Below are positions 23,469-34,263 of a stretch of 64,000 nt of DNA, piece after piece. The stretch's first letter is position 1. Each line of letters starts with the position of its first letter. Source of the DNA: Caenorhabditis remanei (taxonomy: Eukaryota; Nematoda; Chromadorea; Rhabditida; Rhabditidae); the NCBI RefSeq assembly GCF_010183535.1, contig NC_071331.1:13764001-13828000 (forward strand). Reading direction: 5' to 3'. Below the pieces are notes generated by a model. It had not been told where the DNA came from, did not search any database, and saw nothing but the letters and a program-made list of their open reading frames with translations. A program made the position numbers and the translations under genes.

Positions 23469-24646
23469 CTAAATTTTCGAAGAATGATAATGAATCGAGT
23501 TAGGAGGTACCGTAGTTTCTGCAGTTATTCGACGGTCCTGCTTCCTGAAGCAACCTGTAATAATACCAGTTTCGGCAGTTCTGTCCAGAGTTTCACCCAC
23601 CCAAAAGAGCTTTCCGGTAGGGTATGATAACGAAAAAGTTAGGAAGAGGATCAATTGCAGGATAGAGTGTAATGAGAAATGATAGATATCCACTGTATCC
23701 TTCGATTCCGTTGTTTGTTAGAGTCAACATGAAGAATACAGTTATTGGAATATCAAGTAGAATTGTTGGAATAATTATTTGGATAACCAAAGCATAAAAT
23801 AGTTGCGATTGAAGAGATTTTGATTTTGCTGAGATTGTGGAAGAAGTTTCTATCATGTTTCGAATAAGATGGTAACATTTCAGTCCGCAGAATGTGATTA
23901 TTATGAACGAAATTGACTGAAAAAGGGTTCTGAAAAGATATGGAGCAATTCAACTCACCACAGTTGAAGACATCAAAGACACTGCAGTTAATAGTTTATA
24001 ATGAAGAATAATAGTTCCATCATTTGAAATTGTGTAAATCGTTCCTCCGAGATAAATGAAATTATCAATTGGTTCCTCAAAAGAATCCATAACGTGTTTT
24101 CTCGATAATTCAATCGTTTCTTTATTCGGACCACACAGATAATAACCAAGGAAACACCAGAAGACTCCCATTAGAAATGGAATTGATAGCCATAAAATGA
24201 ATTTCCACGAATCGAAAGTTCCCATTAACTTGTTTTTACTGATAGCCAGATACCGATAGATGAAATGAACGACATAAATGGAAAGAGTCGATCCGAAGAA
24301 TCCCCAGTAAATTGAATTTAAAATAAGAAGAGACGAACGGGATAATGATTTATCTTTCACTGATATCATCACTAAATCAGTTGTGTCAAACGAATAGTGA
24401 ATTTGAATAAGGTGTTCTGAAAGTAGATAGAATGGGGTCACTTACAGGTACTAAATAAGCTTCCAAAAGAGAATAAAACATTTCAAAAATTGAAGTGAAG
24501 ACCAGGAGATATTTATAGACACTCAACTCTTTCGGTGATTTTGTTAATATCAGGAATATCAGATATGAATTGAAAATTATGGAAAATCCACAGGATGTTG
24601 TGTTGAGAATATTCAAAAGTTTGTGAACTTCTGCACTCCTGACCAT
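23469..24646 (-). pseudogene. Str-type chemoreceptor with a destroyed splice acceptor (receptor 3)
   Basis: By homology the exons are 24646-24446, 24402-23959, 23916-23601, 23554-23469; joined they would encode about 348 residues with every family motif (KSPKELSVYKYLLVF, VHFIYRYLAIS, LFYALVIQII, PAIDPLPNFFVI). The acceptor of intron 1 at 24404-24403 reads AA instead of AG; in receptors 1 and 2 the matching position is a normal TTCAG before the same codon. Retaining the intron meets a stop after about 19 codons. An AG at 24418-24417 would leave an intron of only 25-29 nt. The remaining reading frame is intact, so the loss is recent, a strain allele, or a sequence error. Confidence 0.6.
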
Positions 24647-24980
24647 TGCTTTTTCAAAAGTGATTCTACTTTGAAAATGTCAGATATTATCACGAGGAAG
24701 TCTACTTATTTTTGTAGTCGTCAGAGGTAAACCCAGACGATTCTCTTTTTTTCGGTTTGGAGTAGGCAAATAATGATGTTAATCAAACCCGCAAGAAAAG
24801 GAAAACAGACAAGTTTGAAATCTCTTGAGAGCCATTGCGTATTGATAATTTTAAAGTTTTATGAAAACTTATGAATCATTGGACAGACTCTTCCATTACC
24901 CAACTTCAACTGCTTACCTTGATTTGTGTGATAACGCGTAAAACTTTTGATTAGGAGTAAACTCCGAATGCCTAAGTAGC

Positions 24981-25111
24981 ATACCGTGTAACGAATCTGA
25001 ATAATTATGAAGATTCCCTCAAACTCGGTTCAATTTTCTTACTTACCGATACCAGAACTATTTACAAAACGGAATAGAGCAATTCAAAAACTCAGATAAA
25101 AGCCAATAGGT
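24981..25111 (-). pseudogene. Relic of a receptor-2-like gene
   Basis: About 130 bp aligning by eye with receptor 2 across the end of exon 1, intron 1 and the start of exon 2 (compare 22890-23017). It keeps the sequence around the splice sites but is truncated on both sides and carries substitutions, including ACCGATACC for the ACCGGTACC around the donor. Confidence 0.65.
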
Positions 25112-25270
25112 AACAAAAAAATGTTGAGAAAATAGAGGGATTCGAAAACAATCTAAATTCTAAAGAGATGAACACAGCTGGTGAGTAATGAAGCCAGAAA
25201 AAAAAATCAAATGGTCAAAGAATGCAGTTTTATGAGGAAACTTAAATTCAAAACAAACAACGTACATACT

Positions 25271-26306
25271 CAGGGAATTTTGGGCGATTTGCCCATCAAT
25301 TGGGCAGGCTTGCCGCCACGATGGCGGCAAGGCCGCCCAAATTGAGGGCGAATTGCCCATTTTATGTTGTTTCTAGCGTGCGCTTCGCTTGCTCCTCTCG
25401 TCGCGACCTGTTAATTTTAGATAAAAAACAGAAGAAAATTTTTGGATTCAATCAGCATTTATTAATTTGTTCAAAAATACTAAATCAAAATCAAAAATAT
25501 GTATGTGAGAAGAGTTGGTGAACGAAGAAAGGGTTAGAAGGGAACAAATTCTATCTGCGTAGTGGAGAGAACGGCGGGCAGTAGTGTGTTTCGACGTTTC
25601 ATAATCACGAGAAGTCTTCGGTGAGGGACCTGAAATGATATTTATAATAGTAGAATTCGTTAGTAGCAGCAGTGATCCTCATCTTCGAAAAGATTTCGCT
25701 GTTTATCATAACACTAGCAAGAGACTGTTTAGCAAAGGAAGAAGTCGAATCATGAGCTGCCGTCCCCATAAGACACCACTTACTTGAATGAGTCGAGTCC
25801 GTGTGGCTAGCATCAGAAAGTCGAAGTGCCGACAGTCAAATCAGTAGCTGCCGTTAGAAGATCCGAATTAGAAGATCCGAATAGTTCATTTCCATCGAAC
25901 AGTGTTCTGAAGTCTCAAATTATTTTATTGTGGATCTATCAGTTATTTCACTTACGAATATCTCCTTTACTCTCCAATCGCATCTTTCCCGGGACTTTAA
26001 AAACATGCATTTGATAGAATAGTGTATTTAAAACGAATAAATTAGAAAAATAATAAATAACGTGGCTGCAAATCTGATGATTTCCAGGGTGCAGTAGAGC
26101 GCATGTTTAAAAAATGGGCGAATTGCCCTACAATTGGGCATCTTGCCCACTCCATCCTCGCTCACAAACCCACTCCTTCAACCTCACCCTCGCCCAACTC
26201 TTGCCCAACCCTCGCCCAGTGGGCAACCTGCCCAAAGTGAAGGCAATTTGCCGAAAATAGAGGCAAAATGCCGGCAAGGCGCGCAACCCTTGCCTAAAAT
26301 TCCCTG
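25271..26306. mobile_element. 1.04-kb element with terminal inverted repeats rich in TTGCC/GGCAA motifs
   Basis: Begins CAGGGAATTTTGGGC and ends with its near-complement GCCTAAAATTCCCTG. Both ends carry runs of short GGCAA/TTGCC and GGGC/GCCC motifs (25283-25360 and 26112-26300) that can pair with each other. It lies in the left copy of the F-box duplication and is absent from the right copy (compare 34141-34265). No transposase frame is visible, so it looks non-autonomous. A clear target-site duplication was not found. Confidence 0.6.
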
Positions 26307-26326
26307 TATACAGATATGTATACAAG

Positions 26327-27890
26327 AATACGTTTTAAGGTTACCTTTAATAGTCCTATGTTTTCACTCCCACACGAAAAAAAGAAAGTGCGAATCGGTT
26401 AACTCCATCGATGCCAGTCTTGTAGGATTTTTGATATCGAGGAAGTCTTCACATTCCCAGTGTAAACGCGATTTCATAAAAGGACTGAAAAGATGCTTTA
26501 GGTGGAAGAAGTAGAAAGCAGAGGGAAAGTCAAATAGGAGTATACTTACTTTCTCGACGATTTATAGTTTGCTGGTCTTCTCCGTGGATCCCATGGCATT
26601 GTTTCAAAGTTTCCAAGAACATTCGCAGGGTTCGAGATAGAGTTTTCTTCGGAAAAAAGTTGAAGACATCTCAAATTCTGATACTTTCTGCCAGAAGTCC
26701 ATTCTTGCAAAAACTTAATAATTACTGAATCATCGCATTTTTCTGATGAAATTCTAAGATAATCTCCTGTGAACCGTGGCAACAACTGCGATAGTAGATT
26801 ATTTCGAACATACAAATGCATCCAGTTGATGTGAGGAATAGAAGAATTCTCTTCAAGAACTCCATCTATCTCTGCCAAAATGCGAAGAACTTTATTTTTT
26901 GGATTGGTTGAAAGAAGTTGTTCGAGTCTTTTAGCTTCGACTAATTCTCCATAAATGAAGATGCATTCGAGGTTTTTTATTTTCGGAATATAACTTAGCC
27001 GATTGTCAATGGTAACAATAAGTCGGTTACTGAATTCTTCTTTCAATAAATAGTTCATATGATCAACAAGAATTTCTTGCATTTTTTCAGCCGACAATGC
27101 ATAAACCATTAAATTCCCTTGATCTTCAATTGATAAAATCGATTTCTCGATTGAAAAACTGCAAAATAAACCATTTATGATAGAAAATGTTGCATAAATT
27201 ACCTGCAATTCAGCTTTGTTCCTCTCATTACTACTTCAAAAGTATCTTGAACATCTTGTGAACACGCTTTGAATACTGACAAGAGATGCAGAGAATCACC
27301 GTTATTTGTTTCAAAAATGAGAGCTATTGCGTTAGCATGGATTCTATATCGAACCATGTGAATATTAAATTTAAAACTTCGAATCAATAAAAGTGCCTTT
27401 GAAGAACACAAAGAGAGCATCAAAAGTTCCGAATAATTCATCATCTTCATCATCTCCTGTTGAACCAAATACGGAAACTTTAATATTTCCAGAGGCATTT
27501 CGAGAGCAATAAATAAGGAAAATAAACACGTCTTCGATAAAAACACTCTGGCGGATATTGATTTTCCAAGACCTTCTAGAACGTTCTTTCTTCTTCTGAC
27601 TCAGGTTAACAAACACAGGTGTTATCTACAGTAAACTACAGTACTCTACAATCGATAATGCACAAAAAAGGAGAACTGATCCAAAGCAGATTTGATAAAT
27701 ATGGGTTCAGATTCACTAGAAAGAAACCTTATATATACAATTTGTTTTGAATTTCTTTAAACCGTTTTCCTAATAAAAAATGCATTTTTAGAAAAGAGCC
27801 GTCATCGAGAACACAAGGCAAAACGTATGGATTCAAGGAAACAGAATTTTATGTTAAATATCTTACTTTGTATTTTTTGTTAATATGTTT
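26327..27890. repeat. Segmental duplication, left copy (F-box unit)
   Basis: Nearly identical to 34264-35850 in the same orientation, covering the whole F-box gene plus about 350 bp on its upstream side. Similarity continues left of the 1.04-kb element (25110-25260 against 33990-34140). Confidence 0.85.
26364..27498 (-). CDS. F-box protein with FBA2-type domain (copy 1)
   Basis: Three minus-strand exons (27498-27203, 27158-26550, 26484-26364) give about 341 residues. The F-box is residues 1 to about 45 (MPLEILKFPYLVQQEMMKM, with SELLMLSLCSSKA). The rest is the nematode F-box-associated type 2 domain: KNLECIFIYGELV, NWMHLYVRNN and the C-terminal FLDIKNPTRLASMEL ending FFVWE. F-box proteins bring substrates to SCF ubiquitin ligases; this expanded worm family is fast-evolving and often linked to stress or pathogen responses. 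The start chosen is the first ATG before the F-box; upstream in-frame codons have no ATG. Nearly identical to the copy at 34304. Confidence 0.88.
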
Positions 27891-28377
27891 TTTCAGGTAT
27901 TGATTAACTTTAATGTAATTATATATTGTTGCTATTTCGACAAAATTAGACAAAAAAAAAGAAAAACCCCCGCAGCCAACCTAAAAATCATTCGTTTCGT
28001 TTGTCTTTCAGCACATCCTTTGGATACTGTCGGCAGAGATGCTATAGAAAGCTTCATGCGTATCCCGAGCATTTATCTAGTTTTCATCGAGAGTCTTGAA
28101 TTTTGTGTCTGTTGGATTTCTCTCATTTTATGGGAATCGCAGTGCCCATTTTTTACAGATCAATCGTAAGACAGCGCTAGTTCCAATGAATATTATTTCT
28201 AGGAAAACGATTTTGTCTTATTTTACAGCTGAAATGACTTCGAGAAAACCTGGATTTTGATCGCGAAAACGAGAAAAAACCTCTTATTTGTATTGAAAGA
28301 AGTATTAGAGATCTTATTTATCTCACGCAAAATTTTTTTGATTAAGATTCACTGAAACAAGTAAGTTGAGGATCAAC
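27891..28377. other. Spacer between F-box copy 1 and its relic
   Basis: No gene recognised. An open frame at 27885-28169 on the plus strand has no ATG-led conserved motif and is probably chance. Confidence 0.35.
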
Positions 28378-28735
28378 TGAGTCTCCATCAATGAAAATGC
28401 ATACGAGATGTTTAATTTTTCGGAATATATTTCACACGCAATGGTAACAATGAGTCAGTTACTGAATGGTACTTTTGATATTTGGTTCATATGTTCAAAA
28501 TTTGTAGCCGAAACCCCCATAAAACTTTAGAATCCTTCGAAATTTCTTGGATAAATTCGTTTCTTCAGTTCTGACAGTTTGATAAAGATACCGATTGTGT
28601 CAGTTTCAGTGGAATATCAAACCAAGTGTACATTTCATGAACAAAACAAGACTCTGAAGAACAAAGAAAGCATCAAAAGTTCCGAATAAGTCATCATCTT
28701 CAGCATTCGCTTTTGAACAAAATACGGAACTTACT
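28378..28735 (-). pseudogene. Degraded F-box/FBA2 gene relic
   Basis: Two blocks (about 28378-28500 and 28640-28735) resemble copy 1 at about 26940-27075 and 27390-27480, in the same order and orientation, with many substitutions and a deleted middle. No frame survives. Confidence 0.65.
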
Positions 28736-30561
28736 ACTGGTGTGATTTTCATAGATTTAATGGTATGTATTTATTGTGTATATGTAAGATCAAAAAAACT
28801 ATATGGATTTGAAAAAAAATTAGTGCAACCAATTAATCACAACATTTTAAAATGATTAAAAGTTATGTTGAATATGATGACGATTACTGTAAATGTCGTA
28901 GCATGTGGCGCCGTAGTCGTGAACACAGACACCTAAAAATGCAGCCATTGGGAAGTTTCACGTTTTCATCATGCAATGCAAACCCAGCGGATGGTCTCTA
29001 AAACTTTCTTAAAATCTTTTTTTAAAGTTTTCATTTCGAAAACATCGTTCGATATAATTGCAAAAAATGTAAAGTTTTCTTGACCATTACCCGCCGGGTA
29101 GATAAGTTACATTCATTCTGCACTCATCCTTTACTTTTCATAATTTAATCATTTTTAGATGATTTCCAAGACAGACGAAGGATCGGAGGCGCAGCGAAGA
29201 AAACAAGACGACAAAAAGGGAACTGGGAAAAATGAACCCAAGAAAGAAGAAATGGTTAGAACTTAAACATAGATAACTAGAAATTCATATTTTTCAGACG
29301 GAGGAAGACCAGAAGCTTGAGGAAGATCTCAATCTCTTGGTGCAACGTCTTTCTGAGCCCGATACATCTCTGTACAAACCATCACTCGAAACTATGCGCT
29401 CACTGATCCGGGCCTCTACAACTTCAATGACTTCCGTGCCAAAACCGCTCAAGTTTATGCGTCCACATTATACCAAAATGAAGGAGATCTACGCATCGAT
29501 TACAGCTACTGTTGTCAAAAAGCTCTGCGCTGACATTATTTCAGTGCTTGCAATGACTTCGGATGAGCGAACCGACACTATCAATTATCGTATTCTTGGT
29601 TCACACGAACCAATTGGAGACTGGGGACACGAATATGTTCGGCACTTGGCAATGGAGATGTCAGAAGAGTGGAAAAAAGAAGGAACATCCGATGCGAGAA
29701 AGACAGAACTTCTTCAGTTAACTCAAGACATTGTTAGTCATCACATGAAACATAATGCTGAAGTTGAAGCCTGTGACTTGCTTATCGAAATCGAACGTCT
29801 TGATTTACTCATAACTTACGTTCAAGAAGTAGATCACCAGCGTGTTTGCCTTTATCTTCTTTCCTGTGCACCTTTGACTCCAGATCCGGACAATGTTATT
29901 CTTATCCGCACTGCCCTCCAGCTTTATCTGAGGTTCAATCGATTCCTGGAATCTGTTCGCTGCGCGATTATGGTCAACGATGTCCCGAAAGTGCGCGAAA
30001 TCTTCGCCAAGGCTTCAGACCCGTAAGTCTAATTGTAAGAAAACATTGGAAATAATATGAATGCTTTACAGACTTCTTCGTAAGCAAATGGCCATCTTGA
30101 TCGGTCGTCATCAAAGTTACATGTTGGAATTAAAAGGAGATGAATTGCCGGAAGAACTTATGAAAAACTGTCAAAAATCAATTATTCAAAAGTTATTTCC
30201 GAGTAAAGAAGCCCTGATGAAATCAAGAATAGGATTTGAAGGTGTCGACTGCAGCAATCCTTTTATTCCTGTTTTTGCAATTTGTATGGAAAAATACGCG
30301 TTGGATACTTTTCGAGATACGAAGACGGAACGTCTTATTATTATGGCTTTGGATGATATTAGAACGCCGGTGAAGATCGCTGCGTTGCTGGGTTATGGAT
30401 GTGATCATTCGTTTTCAAACGAGAATGCGATTAGAGATATTAAAAGCATTCGTGCTACTGCCGGTCAAGAGAAGGCACAGGCGGCAACCGCTTTTGTGGC
30501 TTGTTTGACACAAGGCTCGTTTGAGAGAAGAGGACATCTCAAAGCCATTATCAATTTATTA

Positions 30562-30630
30562 GATGAATCCGTCGATGAATCCGTCGATGAATACGTCGAT
30601 GAATCCGTCGATGAATCCGTCGATGAATCC
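30562..30630 (+). repeat. 12-bp coding minisatellite GATGAATCCGTC
   Basis: Five full copies and one partial copy of GATGAATCCGTC (one with TAC for TCC) in frame inside the RPN1-like gene, encoding a run of Asp-Glu-Ser-Val units. Standard RPN1 has no such repeat here. Confidence 0.85.
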
Positions 30631-31525
30631 GATTCTGATTCTGAGGGAATCAATAGGATGGCGGTGTTTATGCTCGGTCTTTGGAAATGCAAGACGGACT
30701 CAGAAAAATCACAATGCTCTGCTCAGCTCAGAAAAGTTTTATCCGGGGTTAGACTTTCTGTTATTCCGGAAGTGAAAGGTCTTGCTGGGCTTTCCCTAGG
30801 ACTTATTCTCGTTGGAACAGCTGACGTCGAAGCTGCTATGGAGATGCTTCAAGCTTTGGTGGACAAAAGCACGACTGGATTCACTGATCCCAACATGCGG
30901 TTTTTGGCATTGGGAATTGCGTTGATTTTCCTGCAGACTCAAGACAAGAGTGATGTCTTTGTGGAAAGCCTCCGTTCACTTCCAGATCCATTTGGCGCAA
31001 TGGTGAGTGCTTTCATTATTTGATTGGGGTTGAAATTATGTGTTTAAGGTTTCGACACTCGTGGAAGTTTGCGCTTATGCCGGAACTGGAAATGTACTCA
31101 AAATCCAGAAGTTACTTCATCTTTGTTCGGAGCACTATGAAACTCCAGTTGCAGAAAAGAAGAGCACATCGCGTGGTGGACGTGGAGCTAGTTCAGCCGC
31201 CGCTGCTACAGGGACTCCAGCTCGAGCTGCTGCTCAAGGAACAAACACGGATACCGCTACTACGCCTGTACCCTCTGGAACACCAGCTACTGTCCCAGGT
31301 GCTCCTAGACGCGATAACGCTCCTCCTGCTGCTACACCAGCTGCTCCAGGCGTTGCTGGGGCTGCTGGAACTGCTACTGCTACCGATGCCACACCTGCTC
31401 CTCCGGCCAAACCGGACCTTTCTTCTCAACAAGCTGTCGCTGTTCTCGGAATCGGACTCATTGCAATGGGAGATGATATTGGTTCGCAGATGGCTCTTCG
31501 CATGTTCGGACATCTTATCCGATAT

Positions 31526-31866
31526 CACAGGTCCTTACGCATCCAAATGACCCAAGGCATTGCTGACGCTTTAGCAGTGCAAATTCTTACTGTAGGATTA
31601 AAGGCGCAAAGCAAAAAAGTTTTACAAAAGTTACAAAAATAACTAAATCAGACGTTTTCTACCGAATTCAGTTAAGTTTTGGTGTTTCATAGCAATAAAA
31701 TTACGAAAATTCACCTAAACTTATTTTTAATCTCCGAAAAGTTGTTTTTTTCTGGTGAAAACATTTTCAAAACATTTTTATCGCGTTATGCGCACAGTAG
31801 ACTTCTGACGCTTTTCCCGTCTCGCTGACACATTAAAAGTAGATTTTGGAGTGATAGGGTGCTGTG
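31526..31866. other. Unassigned sequence inside the RPN1-like locus
   Basis: About 340 bp of non-RPN1 sequence between the last conserved RPN1 codon and the palindromic element. The open frame continues for 38 codons and stops at 31640-31642; an AATAAA at 31692-31697 could end a shortened transcript. Source not recognised. Confidence 0.5.
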
Positions 31867-31874
31867 GATATGGA

Positions 31875-32599
31875 CAGTGTGTGATTTCGAGACCGCTTCG
31901 AGAAATTTCCCGAAAAATTTCTCGAGAAATTTCTCGAAAAAGTATCGAGAAATTTCCCGATAAATTTTATCGATACTTTCCCGATACTTTCTCGAGAAAT
32001 TTATCGAGACGTTTCTCGAGAAAGTATCGAGACTTTTTTGATCACAAGAGTATCGATACTTTCTCGATACTTTTCTTGAAAATTGATGGTATCGAGACCC
32101 AGAGTTTCGATAATTTCCCGATAAATCAAACAGTCTGCAGTGTGTTTTGAAACCGGTCATTTCGCAACCGGTCATTTCGAAACCGGTCATTTCGCAACCG
32201 GTCATTTCGCAACCGGACGTTTCGAAACCGGCCGTTTCTCAACCGTTGCAAAATGTCCGGTTGCGAAATGGCCGGTTTCGAAATGACCGGTTGCGAAATG
32301 ACCGGTTTCGAAATGACCGGTTGCGAAATGACCGGTTTTGAAACGTCCGGTTTCAAAACACACTGAAGAAAAATAACACTGTTTGGCAAAGTACAACTTC
32401 CCGGGAAAAGTATCGAGACGTCTCGAAAGTATCGAGAAAGCATCGAGAAATCACTCAAAATTTCTCGAGAAAGTATCGATACTTTCGAGACGTCTCGATA
32501 CTTTCCCGGGAAATTTCGAGAAATTTTTCCCGAGAAATTTCTCGATAATTTCTCGAAATGGGCTAGTATCGAGAAAGTCATATCGATACTTACACACTG
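31875..32599. mobile_element. 725-bp palindromic hAT-like element
   Basis: Starts CAGTGTGT and ends ACACACTG, flanked by direct 8-bp copies of GATATGGA (31867-31874, 32600-32607), the signature of hAT-type insertion. Inside: many TTTCTCGAGAAA / TATCGATA-type palindromic units, then a core of 14-bp units AACCGGTCATTTCG in tandem (about 32150-32250) followed by the same unit inverted (about 32258-32355), bordered by matching GTGTGTTTTGAAACC arms. No transposase frame. The right duplication copy lies within the codons resuming RPN1. Confidence 0.8.
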
Positions 32600-33205
32600 G
32601 ATATGGAGAACCAGTAATTCGTCGGGCAGTTCCACTAGCTCTTTCGCTTCTTTCCGTATCCAATCCACAGCTCAACATTCTGGAAACTCTTTCAAAGTTC
32701 TCTCATGATTCGGATGCCGATACCGCTCATAACGCAATTTTCGCCATGGGACTTGTTGGAGCAGGAACAAATAATGCTCGTCTAGTTGCAATGCTCCGTA
32801 ATCTGGCATCTTATCACTACAAAGATCAAGTTTCGCTCATGCTTGTCAGAATTGCTCAAGGATTGACTCATCTCGGAAAAGGAACAATGACTTTGAACCC
32901 ATGGCACTCGGATCGGCAGTTGCTGTCTCCTAGTGCGTTGGCTTCATTGCTCTCGATCTGCTATTGTTTCCTCGACAGCAAAAGCGACATGAGTTCTGGT
33001 TTCAAATAATATGAATTTGATACTATTTGATTGTATTTTTCATGATTCAGATATTTCAAAGTCAATGCTTTTTGCTCTACTTGCTCATGCCAGCGGTTCA
33101 AATAAGAACTCTCACGACTCTGATTGAGGATGAAATGAAGCCTGGAAGCTTGAAACAGGTAAACTAGCTCTCAAGGATCTTCCTTGTAGACTCGGGATTT
33201 TTTAG

Positions 33206-33355
<150 letters not shown>

Positions 33356-33759
33356 TAATTGAAAACGAGATTTATGAAAAACTTTTTTTCTTTCAGATAT
33401 TTCGGTAACACCACATCTTGAAGGATTAGTTATTCTAAAGAAAAATCCCGAATATCAGCCAGTGGTCGTGTCGTCAAAGAAGTAATCGGTAAAATGTATG
33501 ATCTAGTTTATTTTTTTCCCCATATTATTCCCCCTTTACAAATGAACCCTCTGACCCCGTTTAATTGTGCGCCGATTGAACTTTTACGAAAGCTCTGCAT
33601 GATATCACCTTTCTCCCGTTTTTTATTTATTTTCCCCGTTCTTTTTTCGAGAAAACGTGTACACTTATTGAAACCGTAAAAAACGGTACTCGAATAAATT
33701 ATTACCCTGTCTTCAATCTAAATACTCAATACAAATACCAATGAAAAATAAAAAAACGA

Positions 33760-33860
33760 CGATGAGAAAATGTTCATGTAGCTGAGAGTTTTACGAATTG
33801 GAAGCGTGGAAAACATACTTTCAAATGTAAAATTAGAATTTCTTCAGCAGAAAAATGTAT
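33760..33860 (-). pseudogene. Relic of the 5' end of a receptor-2-like gene
   Basis: About 100 bp resembling receptor 2 around its start codon (compare 23098-23200), with substitutions. Together with the relic at 24981 it shows that a receptor gene once accompanied the F-box unit on both sides of the RPN1-like locus. Confidence 0.6.
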
Positions 33861-34263
33861 GGGGGAAGAAGAAACAAGCAAGGATTCTAATAGCACACTG
33901 GGTTTCTCGTTGTACAGATTTTAATGTTATTATACGATAAACAGAATGAATGGTGGATACCAATTGTACTATTGAGAAAAATGACTGTTTTGAGAATATA
34001 GGGATTCGAAGACAATCTAAAACTCCTAAATTGTAAAGAGTTTAACCCAGCTGGTGAGTAATGTAGCCAGAATAAAAACAACAAATTGTTAAAGAATGTA
34101 GTTTTATAAGAAAACTTAAAATTCAAAACAAACATTGTTCATCCAGTTATGTATAGGTCAGGAACATGGGTGCAATCGGGTGAAACTTTTTACAAAAGAG
34201 TGAGGGCTTATTATAATTATTTCTTATCAATAATTAGGAAAATATTTCTTTCGAAAAAGTAAT

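Noticed and set aside
31521..32604. Single 1.08-kb insertion with a 5-bp GATAT target duplication in the RPN1-like exon
   Set aside because: The better-supported boundary is the 8-bp duplication GATATGGA with CAGTGTGT ends at 31875-32599; the matching GATAT at 31521 is simply the end of the conserved RPN1 codons, leaving 31526-31866 as separate unexplained DNA.
32126..32678. Open frames through the palindromic element
   Set aside because: Repetitive codons from 12-14-bp units give long chance frames in both strands; no start or splice support, and the 3' part only continues into the RPN1 fragment.
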